DNA of 32,002 nt from a virus, in the IMG/VR virus record IMGVR_UViG_3300044701_002190, positions 1-32,002 of that record; one strand, 5' to 3'. The notes beneath the pieces were generated by a model. That model ran no database searches and was not told where the DNA came from. It saw nothing but the letters and a program-made list of their open reading frames with translations. A program made the position numbers and the translations under genes. Below, one piece after another: positions 21,175 to 27,765 of the stretch (position 1 is the stretch's first letter; the number at the start of each line of letters is the position of its first letter).

Positions 21175-21370
21175 GTTCCTGCACGCCCTGGTTGGCGCAA
21201 CCATCGCCGCCACGCCCATCACGCCGCAGCAGGCGCTCGGACTGGTTGTCCTCGCAGCCGTTGGCAAGGAACTGCACGACCGCCGTCGGGGCGGCGATGC
21301 GAGCGGGCTGGATGCTCTGGCGACGATTGCCGGCGCCGGACCGGTGCTGACGTTGCGGTGGGACTGGTGA
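21167..21370 (+). CDS. Small membrane protein (YfiM/DUF2279-like)
   Basis: A 67-residue protein: 'MDKFLHALVGATIAATPITPQQALGLVVLAAVGKELHDRRRGGDASGLDALATIAGAGPVL'. The pattern 'DKFLH...G......GKE..D......LDALAT..G' fits small membrane proteins of the DUF2279/YfiM kind. It has two weakly hydrophobic segments. Its role in the phage cycle is unknown. Confidence 0.6.
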   Translation: MDKFLHALVGATIAATPITPQQALGLVVLAAVGKELHDRRRGGDASGLDALATIAGAGPVLTLRWDW

Positions 21371-21410
21371 TGATGAACTTATCCATGAGCACTACACAAA
21401 CGAGGGTCGC

Positions 21411-21656
21411 ATGAACCTGCTCACGACTGCATACCTGCTGGAACGCTACGGCCCGCGCTTGGGAATGGACCAGATTGCCGAGGTGCTTGGCATGTCCACC
21501 GGCACGCTGCACAACCGTGTGTATCGCGGCCAGATAGAACTGGCGACCTACATGGACGGCGGCAAGCGATACGCCGACGTTAGGGATTTGGCTGCGTACC
21601 TCGACCAGATGCGAGGGCGTGCAACTGCTCGGGCCGCAGATTCGTGTATCTCTTGA
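21411..21656 (+). CDS. HTH protein, excisionase or PrtN-like candidate
   Basis: An 81-residue protein: 'MNLLTTAYLLERYGPRLGMDQIAEVLGMSTGTLHNRVYRGQIELATYMDGGKRYADVRDLAAYLDQM'. The layout resembles pyocin activator PrtN and excisionase-type winged helices. It lies beside the integrase gene and its last 77 bases overlap the integrase 3' end on the other strand. GAGG lies upstream of the ATG. An excisionase role is favoured by position; a transcription activator is equally possible. Confidence 0.6.
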   Translation: MNLLTTAYLLERYGPRLGMDQIAEVLGMSTGTLHNRVYRGQIELATYMDGGKRYADVRDLAAYLDQMRGRATARAADSCIS

Positions 21657-22608
21657 GTTGCGACCAGCTACGGTGGCCGCTGACCAGCGCCACCTGTTCA
21701 ATGGTGTATCCCTGCTCGAACAGCAGCGAGATGCCGTGATGCCGCAAATCGTGCAGATGAAGATCAGTGACGCCCGCTATCCGGCAGGCCAGCAGGAAGG
21801 CGTCGCTGATCCACTCTGGCGACACCGGGAAGATGCGGTCGTCGTCGCGCGGCTGGCGCTCTATGATGGCGAGCGCGTCGCCCAGCAGCGGGATCGTTTC
21901 GTGATTGCCGGCCTTCTGGCGCGGGTGCTTGCGGTCTCGAATCGTAATCAGCCGCTTGTCGGCGTCTAGGTCGCGCCACTGCACCCGCGCGATCTCCCCG
22001 CGCCGCATGCACGTCGCGATGGCGAAGTCGATGATGTCGCGCAGCAGCGGCTCGGCCCGATCGCGCACCGCCTGCAGTTCTTCCGGCGTCGGCCTGCGGT
22101 CGCGGGACTGCCCCGGCCCGATCAGCCCCAGGTGCTCCAGCAGCGGGCGCGCCGAACCGACTGGGTCGCCCCAAGTCGCGTGCAGGCTGATGCTCGCGTA
22201 CTTGAGCACGGTCCCGAGCTTGGATACTTCCATGTTGACCGTGTACGGCCCCGCCCCGTCCTCGTGGCGGCGCTTGGCAAAGGTCGCCAGCCGCTGCGGC
22301 GTCAGCGCGGTGATCTGCGTGTCGCCCAGGTCGGTGTCGAGATGCGCGAGCATGTAATGCTCGTTGGACGACCCCGAGATGGGGCGCTTGCCGCCGTCTC
22401 GCAGCTTGCGATACGCGCCGATTGCATCGCCCACTGTCGCGCCGCCCGGCTTGGTAGCTTCGCGCCCTGCGTCGATGTCGGCCTCGGCCTGCCGCGCCCA
22501 GCGGTCGGCCTCCTTGCGCGTCGGGAACGTCTTGCACAGCGCTTTGATACCCTTGCGCCGTATGAGCACGCGGTAGCTGCCCGCTGCTGTCTTGATGATG
22601 CTCGCCAC
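21580..22608 (-). CDS. int: Tyrosine integrase
   Basis: A 342-residue protein. The N-terminal arm-binding domain (ASIIKTAAGSYRVLIRRKG...FPTRKEADRWARQAE) is followed by a SAM-like core-binding domain from about 55 to 160. Catalytic residues are visible: Arg202 in TCMRRGEIARVQW, a Lys near 227-232, His286 and Arg289 in LHDLRHHG, His312 in SGHRSW and Tyr321 in LKRYTNL. It recombines attP with the host attB. It starts with GTG after GGGGGA. Probable attP lies just upstream, between the gene and the lysis terminator. Confidence 0.95.
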   Translation of the reverse strand: MASIIKTAAGSYRVLIRRKGIKALCKTFPTRKEADRWARQAEADIDAGREATKPGGATVGDAIGAYRKLRDGGKRPISGSSNEHYMLAHLDTDLGDTQITALTPQRLATFAKRRHEDGAGPYTVNMEVSKLGTVLKYASISLHATWGDPVGSARPLLEHLGLIGPGQSRDRRPTPEELQAVRDRAEPLLRDIIDFAIATCMRRGEIARVQWRDLDADKRLITIRDRKHPRQKAGNHETIPLLGDALAIIERQPRDDDRIFPVSPEWISDAFLLACRIAGVTDLHLHDLRHHGISLLFEQGYTIEQVALVSGHRSWSQLKRYTNLRPEQLHALASGRGTQPNP

Positions 22609-22844
22609 CGAGTATCCCCCGTATCACTGGCCGCGTACCGTTCGTATCTGCGCCTTGTGAATCGGGATGGTACAGCGTGTAGAGAAGTGCTGAAAACTAG
22701 CGGTTGACGTGCTACAGTAGACCCCATCGCCTCCGTAGCTCAAGGGGTGCCGTGTGTAGCAAACATGCGGTTCTTCGGGTTCGCGTATCACGGGGCGTAT
22801 CACTGATAAGCGAATGAAGGCGGGATCTTGTACCGCTTAAACGC
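22609..22844. other. Probable attP region with GTATCAC repeats and a tRNA-like segment
   Basis: This gap holds no gene. CGTATCAC occurs at 22620-22627, and GCGTATCAC at 22783-22791 and 22795-22803, all in direct orientation; these are possible integrase arm or excisionase sites. GCCTCCGTAGCTCAAGGGG at about 22731-22749 looks like the 5' end of a tRNA, but no matching acceptor 3' strand is found. The crossover core is not identified. Confidence 0.45.
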
Positions 22845-22881
22845 AAAAAGAGCCGCCGCAACCCCGAAGGGCAGCGGCGGC
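22845..22881 (-). terminator. Strong terminator at the end of the late operon
   Basis: On the minus strand GCCGCCGC and GCGGCGGC form an 8-bp stem with a 14-base loop, followed by TCTTTTT. It ends lysis-gene transcription before attP and the integrase. Confidence 0.85.
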
Positions 22882-22934
22882 AAATGACCCGCACCGGAGA
22901 CCGTGCGGCGCGGGCAGCAGAAACTAGGGACAGA

Positions 22935-23081
22935 TCATTTGTCCAGCAGGTCCGCCGGCACGGGCGGCAGCGGCCCGGGAATGACGAGCAGCCCAGTCGG
23001 CGGCTCGGGGAGCTTGCAGTCGACGGGCACGGTGCTGGCACAGCCGCTCAGCAGCAGCACGGCGAGATAGGCGCGAATCAT
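22935..23081 (-). CDS. Rz1: Rz1-like spanin lipoprotein
   Basis: A 48-residue protein with a short signal peptide and a lipobox: MIRAYLAVLLLSGCAST, lipidation at Cys14. The mature part is proline-rich (LPEPPTGLLVIPGPLPPVPADLLDK), as for Rz1. It should sit in the outer membrane and join Rz to disrupt the outer membrane in lysis. Its ATG overlaps the Rz stop (ATGA) rather than being embedded in Rz. Confidence 0.85.
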   Translation of the reverse strand: MIRAYLAVLLLSGCASTVPVDCKLPEPPTGLLVIPGPLPPVPADLLDK

Positions 23082-23587
23082 TTGGCCCCCGTCGCGGTCC
23101 GAATCCAGTCCACTAAGCGCGCGACCTGTGCCCGGCAGGCACTGTGCTCGGCCTGCGCGTTGGCGATCCACTCGGCAGCCGCCTGCTCGGACGTGCCGCC
23201 GCTAGGCGCGTGGACGACGACTTGCGCCGGCTCTCCCACGCGCTCGACCGTCTCGCGGATGGGCTGACGGTTCAAGGCGGCGGTGACGTCGGGCGTCAGG
23301 CACTGCTTCGTGGCGGACGCGGTGCGGTAGACGACGCGGACCTTGTCGACGTACTGCACCCGCACGTTCGCCCGCGCTATCTCCAACTCCGCCGCCAGAC
23401 GTTCCCCGCGCTCGCGCATGCTCGCCGCCTTGGCCTCGGCCTGGGCAATGATCTGCGCCCGCTCGAGCACCCAGCGCTCGCGCTCGGACGTCACGCCTTG
23501 GTGCCAGCCGAACAGGTAGGCGGCGAGATGCGTGCCGGCCAGCACGGCCAGCACCACCGCCGCGATCTGCAGCCGCGCGCCGATCAC
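23078..23587 (-). CDS. Rz: Rz-like inner-membrane spanin subunit
   Basis: A 169-residue protein. One N-terminal transmembrane helix, 'LQIAAVVLAVLAGTHLAAYL', is followed by a long coiled coil (ERERWVLERAQIIAQAEAKAASMRERGERLAAELEIARA) and a periplasmic C-terminus ending 'SACRAQVARLVDWIRTATGAK'. It forms the spanin with Rz1. The GTG start overlaps the previous TGA; a longer in-frame ATG at 23818 would cross two other genes and is rejected. Confidence 0.85.
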   Translation of the reverse strand: MIGARLQIAAVVLAVLAGTHLAAYLFGWHQGVTSERERWVLERAQIIAQAEAKAASMRERGERLAAELEIARANVRVQYVDKVRVVYRTASATKQCLTPDVTAALNRQPIRETVERVGEPAQVVVHAPSGGTSEQAAAEWIANAQAEHSACRAQVARLVDWIRTATGAK

Positions 23588-23760
23588 AGCACCCCCCACG
23601 CGATCGCTACCAGAGTCAGCACCACGCCGCAGGCAAACCCGCGCCAGAACGCCGCGCCACCGGCCGCGCGCTTGCCCCACGCCATGCCTGACGTGTAGGC
23701 CTGGCGCTCGACGCGGTCCAGCAGCTCCCGCACCGGGTCGGGGGTCACGTTCCCATGCAT
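23584..23760 (-). CDS. Small membrane protein in the lysis cassette
   Basis: A 58-residue protein. The soluble N-terminus 'HGNVTPDPVRELLDRVERQAYTSGMAWGKR' is followed by one transmembrane helix, 'FWRGFACGVVLTLVAIAWGVL', at the C-terminal end. Its start overlaps the endolysin end by 16 bases. It may be a second holin or an antiholin; nothing in the sequence decides this. Confidence 0.65.
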   Translation of the reverse strand: MHGNVTPDPVRELLDRVERQAYTSGMAWGKRAAGGAAFWRGFACGVVLTLVAIAWGVL

Positions 23761-24209
23761 CGGCGGTACTCCTGTTCGCGGCGGTTGACGAGACCCTGCA
23801 CGACGCGGCCCTGCACATGCACCCAGCGAAGCAGCTCGGCGCATGCGCCCGCGTAGTCGAGCGCCCGCAGCTTCGCGGCGGCCGTGCTGCGACAGAACGC
23901 GGACTGACCTACGTTCGTGGTAAATCCGACCCACAGGTCGAATTCGTGCTGATACATCGGCACGTTCGCGCAGCGCTGCACCGCCTGCTCGGCCTCGGTC
24001 GCGTCCTGGCCGAGCCGCACCAGCGCCCGCACCGGGTCGGTCCGCTCGCCCATCTGCACGCCGTTGGCAGCGCCGAACCCGATCGTCGGGCGGTCGCCGG
24101 GGACGGGCACGTAGGCCGTGTCGCGGTAGCCCTCGTGCTGCGCAATGGCAATGAGCCCGGCGGCCGACAGCGTGAGCACCGCTGCCGCCACCCGCCCGCG
24201 CACGGTCAC
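23745..24209 (-). CDS. SAR endolysin, lysozyme GH24 family
   Basis: A 154-residue protein. The N-terminus is a weak signal-anchor, 'VAAAVLTLSAAGLIAIAQ', without a cleavage site, as in SAR endolysins. The catalytic region is 'HEGYRDTAYVPVPGDRPTIGFG' with Glu26, Asp39 and Thr42. Later blocks 'HEFDLWVGFTTNVGQSAFCRSTAAAKL' and 'GLVNRREQEYRRCMG' fit the family. It cuts peptidoglycan after release from the membrane. An ATGA overlap joins it to the holin gene. Confidence 0.88.
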   Translation of the reverse strand: MTVRGRVAAAVLTLSAAGLIAIAQHEGYRDTAYVPVPGDRPTIGFGAANGVQMGERTDPVRALVRLGQDATEAEQAVQRCANVPMYQHEFDLWVGFTTNVGQSAFCRSTAAAKLRALDYAGACAELLRWVHVQGRVVQGLVNRREQEYRRCMGT

Positions 24210-24424
24210 TGATCCTCGGGCGCTTTCGTGGCCGGCTGGCCGCTGGTCAGTAACCGCGCCCAGCGGTGCACGAGATAGCCGATCTGCAGCGCGATATAGA
24301 CGAGCGTCGCGATCAGGACGATGTCGGACAGCGAGACGCCCGCAACTGATAGGCCGGCAACGGCCACCGGCGGCGCCGCCTTGATCGTCTCGGTAATAAC
24401 CTCGGCTCTGGTCTGTATGGTCAT
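24206..24424 (-). CDS. Holin candidate
   Basis: A 72-residue protein. A charged N-terminus (TIQTRAEVITETIK) is followed by hydrophobic segments 'APPVAVAGLSVAGVSLSDIVLIATLVYIALQIGYLV' that can form two short membrane helices, then a polar tail. It directly precedes the endolysin gene with an ATGA overlap. The size, topology and place fit a class II holin of the kind seen in GC-rich siphophages. The ATG overlaps the previous stop. Confidence 0.75.
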   Translation of the reverse strand: MTIQTRAEVITETIKAAPPVAVAGLSVAGVSLSDIVLIATLVYIALQIGYLVHRWARLLTSGQPATKAPEDQ

Positions 24425-26394
24425 TTTCTGATCCATCGCGCCCACGGCGAGACGCGCTTCGTCACAACCGCAGCCTCGGCGATGCTGATGGTCAGCACCC
24501 GAGACGACGCACCGTAATCGTTTGTTGCGGTTGCCGTGATCTGCCATGTCCCGGCCGACGTCGGCGTGCCGCTAATTGTCGCGCCGGATCGCGTCAGCCC
24601 GGGCGGCAGCGCGCCCATCGTCGCCCAGGTGATTGGGCTTGCGCCCGTCGCGGCGAGCGTTTGGCTGTATGCGGTTCCGACAGTCCCAGATGCAAGCGAC
24701 GCCGTCGTGACTGACGGCGCAGCCCCGACCGTTATTGTCAGCTCTTGCGTGTCATTGCCGGTCGAATTTTCCGCTCGCAGCGTAAACGTCTGCGACGTGG
24801 CGCCGGCAATTGGCGTCCCGGTGATGGTCCCAAGCGCCACAGCAAGCCCGAGCCCAGTCGGCAGCGCGCCAGACTGAATCGCCCAGGTAATCGGTGCCGA
24901 CCCGGTGGCCGCGAGCGTCTGCGAGTACGGCACGCCAGGCACCGCTGCGGGCAGTGACGTCGTCGTGATTGTGGGCGCGACCGCGCCGCCCGATTCAGCC
25001 AGCACGACAGCGGCGGCGGCCCATGAGTCAGAGAAACTCAGTGCCCAAGTTGGGTCATAGTCGCCGGTCGTGGCGACGCGCCGCTCAATCGACGCCAACG
25101 CCGCCGTGCCAGATCGCGTGCGGACCTGCGTCCAGTTGGCGACCGCGGACCAGGCGGCGGTCGAGTTGAGCGAGGTCGCGACCGCCGTAATTAGCGCGGG
25201 CGCGGATGCAACGGATGCGAGGTTGACGGACGGCGCGTTGCTTGCGCCATTGGCCCCGGTGGGCGTGCCAATGACCGGCGTCACCACGTCGACCTCGTCG
25301 ACTTCTTCGACGCTGATGCTGATCCAGTTGCTGGCCGCGTTAGGCGTCGCCGTGACAGTAAACGGCGCGACTGCATCCGACGGCACGCGCAGCGTCCAAA
25401 TGCCGGCCCACATCTGCGCGCCCGCGCCTGTACCTTGCTGAAGAATGCGCTGCGTGTATGTGTTCGGACCAAGCGGCGAGCCGACGCGCTGGTTGTCGGT
25501 AATCGCGATTGTCGTGGCCGTCTGCATGAAACCCGAGACCTTGACGACGAGTACGTCGTCGGGCTCGGGGGCGTTAGGCAAGGTAACGGAAACGCTCGCC
25601 CCAGACTCAACGCTTGCGATGGCCGACTGCACGGTGCCGATGCCGGGCGCGGCCGGCACCGTGTCAGGCATCGTCCACGCGCCCGACAGCGTCGGCGCCG
25701 AGCCGCTCGCGTAGGTCGGCGCGTCGGCCGAATAGACCGGGTTCGAGCGCGCGACGCCTGCGTAGTCAAGATTCGACCAGGTGTCGGCGTAGGCGGCGTT
25801 CGAGACGTTGCTCGACAGCGCGGCGCTGATCGACCCGCCGTCGAAGTAGTTAGCGCAGATCAGATTAGTCGTGCTGACCGCTGCCTGTGACGCGAACTCG
25901 GCCTCGACCTCGGCATCCGACAGTGCGCGGGACCAGAGTTTCACGTCGGCGATCTTGCCCCGGAACCACGTCCCGAGCGTCGTGTCGGCCGCGCTGATGT
26001 GGATGTTGTCTAGCGTGTCGTTGTATTGCGGATTCGGTGCGGTGATTGCGCTGACCGAGCCGCCGGGCGGCTGAATCAGACCGCGCAACTCGGACTGATC
26101 CGATCCGTTGACCGTGCCAACCAGCGCGACGCTGACCCACACGCCGGTTGCACTAGTGCCGATCGTGCGGCTGTTCGTGGCGTTGCGATAGTTGACGCCG
26201 ACGCGCCATCCGGTCGCACTGCCCGCCCAATACAGCTCATGATATTGGCTGCTGGTCGTCTCCAGTGAGATCGCAGCGCCGGCCGTGTCGCTGTCTAGGT
26301 ACGCCTTGCACGTAATCGTGAACGCGCGATGGCTGATCGCGTTGTTGCTGTCGATCCCGCAGACGTGCGTATTGCTTGTAAATTGGACGCTCAT
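24421..26394 (-). CDS. Tail-associated surface protein with LamG-like and two Ig-like (He_PIG) domains
   Basis: A 657-residue protein. Residues 1-170 form a LamG/concanavalin-like domain (FTITCKAYLDSDTAGAAISL...KIADVKLWSRALSDAEVEAEF). The middle, about 255-480, is a beta-rich region of unknown type. Two putative Ig domains (He_PIG) follow, each with 'G..YSQTLAATG..PITW...GALP.GL....ITGTP'. The protein ends with a basic WARWIRK. It lies between the polysaccharide-lyase-like tail protein and the holin. Host surface binding is inferred. It starts within the end of the preceding gene (ATGA). Confidence 0.7.
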   Translation of the reverse strand: MSVQFTSNTHVCGIDSNNAISHRAFTITCKAYLDSDTAGAAISLETTSSQYHELYWAGSATGWRVGVNYRNATNSRTIGTSATGVWVSVALVGTVNGSDQSELRGLIQPPGGSVSAITAPNPQYNDTLDNIHISAADTTLGTWFRGKIADVKLWSRALSDAEVEAEFASQAAVSTTNLICANYFDGGSISAALSSNVSNAAYADTWSNLDYAGVARSNPVYSADAPTYASGSAPTLSGAWTMPDTVPAAPGIGTVQSAIASVESGASVSVTLPNAPEPDDVLVVKVSGFMQTATTIAITDNQRVGSPLGPNTYTQRILQQGTGAGAQMWAGIWTLRVPSDAVAPFTVTATPNAASNWISISVEEVDEVDVVTPVIGTPTGANGASNAPSVNLASVASAPALITAVATSLNSTAAWSAVANWTQVRTRSGTAALASIERRVATTGDYDPTWALSFSDSWAAAAVVLAESGGAVAPTITTTSLPAAVPGVPYSQTLAATGSAPITWAIQSGALPTGLGLAVALGTITGTPIAGATSQTFTLRAENSTGNDTQELTITVGAAPSVTTASLASGTVGTAYSQTLAATGASPITWATMGALPPGLTRSGATISGTPTSAGTWQITATATNDYGASSRVLTISIAEAAVVTKRVSPWARWIRK

Positions 26395-27761
26395 TGCCGA
26401 TCCAGCAGAAGTGAGTGCATCGCGTCGGCCGTGATGGTCGGCGTGCCCGGCTCATCGCGGAACGCATACATGCCGGTCGCCCACATCGTTTTCCGTGTGT
26501 CGAGATCCCAGCGGTAGACGCCCAGCTTCAGGAAGCAACTGTTAGGGTCCATTCCGACGTAGCCAAACGGCTCGTCCGCTGTCGCGGTTTTGTTCACGAC
26601 CTGCGTCAGCGCGCCGGTTCCGATGGCCCGCCAAAGCTGCACGAACGGCCCCGAAGCCAGCGAGCGCGACACCTTGAAACGAATAACGAAGTGCTGCCAC
26701 GCGGACGGCAACGAAATTGTTTCGCTAGTCCACAGGTCGGTCGAGTCCTTCGCTGCGCCAGATGTGTATTGCCCCCAAATCCGAAACGTCAGCGAGTCGC
26801 TGGTTGTCGACCACATTAGCTCAATTGGTGAGCGGTTGTAACCTCCGCCGGACTCGTGAAGATCGAAAATTGTGATGCCCAGCCCGACGCTCGTGTTAGT
26901 TGGATCGGTCGTGAAATCCGAATCCATGCGGATGGAGAACGCGACCCAGTAGGTGACGTCGTCGGTTACCGCGTAGCAGAGATACTGCGACCTCTGCGTG
27001 CCGCGCCAATCCAAATATCGGCTGTCGATGCGGTGAAGATGGGCGAGCTTCGCGGCGTTGGTCGGGTGCGTGACCCGAGCGATGGTGTACTCGCCGGCGG
27101 GCGCGGGGTCGCCCGGATTGCGGCTTACGGCAAGCACGCCAGGCTCGGGAAACTCCGTGATCGGGCGGGGGTTGACCCAAACGTCATTAACCTGCATGTA
27201 AGGATAGGTACTAGCATGCTGGCCCTGTTGCTCCGGCGTCTGCGCCCACGGAATCGCCGGGTCGATCCACGCGAACATCCGAGAATCAGTGACCTGCGGA
27301 TACGCCAAACCGCCCCCACCACCGCCCCCGCCCGTGTCGAGCGTCGGGCCGGTAATCACAATCGTGCTTATCAGCAGATTCCCGTCTGCTGCGAGGTCGT
27401 CAGTGAGCAGCGCCTCGCCGCCGCCGCCCGTTTTGGTGAGCGTCACGGTGATATACACGCTGCCCGGATCGGCACGATTTGCAACCGTCAGCGTCCACGC
27501 ACCCGAGTCGATGTCCGCGTCCGCGATTGACTCCTGCGTCACCGGCAGCGGCACCACAAGCGCCGATTCGGTCAGCGTCAGCAGCCCTACCGGCCCGCCG
27601 CTCCACACGATGACGCCCTCCCGACGAATCGTGAGCAGCGGTGATGCCCCAAGCGCGTCGCGCCAGACCGTCAGGTAAGCGAGACGCTTGTTGCCGTTGG
27701 TCGCGGCCGTCGCCGCCGCCATCGCATCGCGCTGGGTGGCGTCCGAGTAAGTAATGGTCAT
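26391..27761 (-). CDS. Tail protein with polysaccharide-lyase-like domain (depolymerase candidate)
   Basis: A 456-residue protein. Residues 1-135 form a tail-attachment-type domain. A run of eight glycines at about 144-151 is a hinge. The C-terminal 300 residues resemble heparin-lyase/PL jelly-roll enzymes: 'YWVAFSIRMDSDF', 'PIELMWST', 'SAWQHFVIRFKVSRSLASGPFVQLWRAIG' and 'CFLKLGVYRWDLDTRKTMWATGMYAF', where 'KlGvYr' is the best mark. It would digest host capsule or exopolysaccharide. Catalytic residues are not identified, so it may only bind sugar. Confidence 0.6.
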   Translation of the reverse strand: MTITYSDATQRDAMAAATAATNGNKRLAYLTVWRDALGASPLLTIRREGVIVWSGGPVGLLTLTESALVVPLPVTQESIADADIDSGAWTLTVANRADPGSVYITVTLTKTGGGGEALLTDDLAADGNLLISTIVITGPTLDTGGGGGGGGLAYPQVTDSRMFAWIDPAIPWAQTPEQQGQHASTYPYMQVNDVWVNPRPITEFPEPGVLAVSRNPGDPAPAGEYTIARVTHPTNAAKLAHLHRIDSRYLDWRGTQRSQYLCYAVTDDVTYWVAFSIRMDSDFTTDPTNTSVGLGITIFDLHESGGGYNRSPIELMWSTTSDSLTFRIWGQYTSGAAKDSTDLWTSETISLPSAWQHFVIRFKVSRSLASGPFVQLWRAIGTGALTQVVNKTATADEPFGYVGMDPNSCFLKLGVYRWDLDTRKTMWATGMYAFRDEPGTPTITADAMHSLLLDRQ

Positions 27762-27765
27762 CGGG

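Noticed and set aside
21764-22627. 287-codon minus frame overlapping the integrase
   Set aside because: The other minus frame holds every catalytic residue of a tyrosine recombinase. This frame is arginine-rich noise.
22731-22806. tRNA gene
   Set aside because: The 5' part looks like a tRNA, but there is no pairing acceptor strand, proper anticodon arm or T stem. It is kept only as a possible attachment-site fragment.
27309-27333. C-rich tract as a regulatory element
   Set aside because: It simply encodes the eight-glycine hinge of the lyase-like tail protein on the minus strand.
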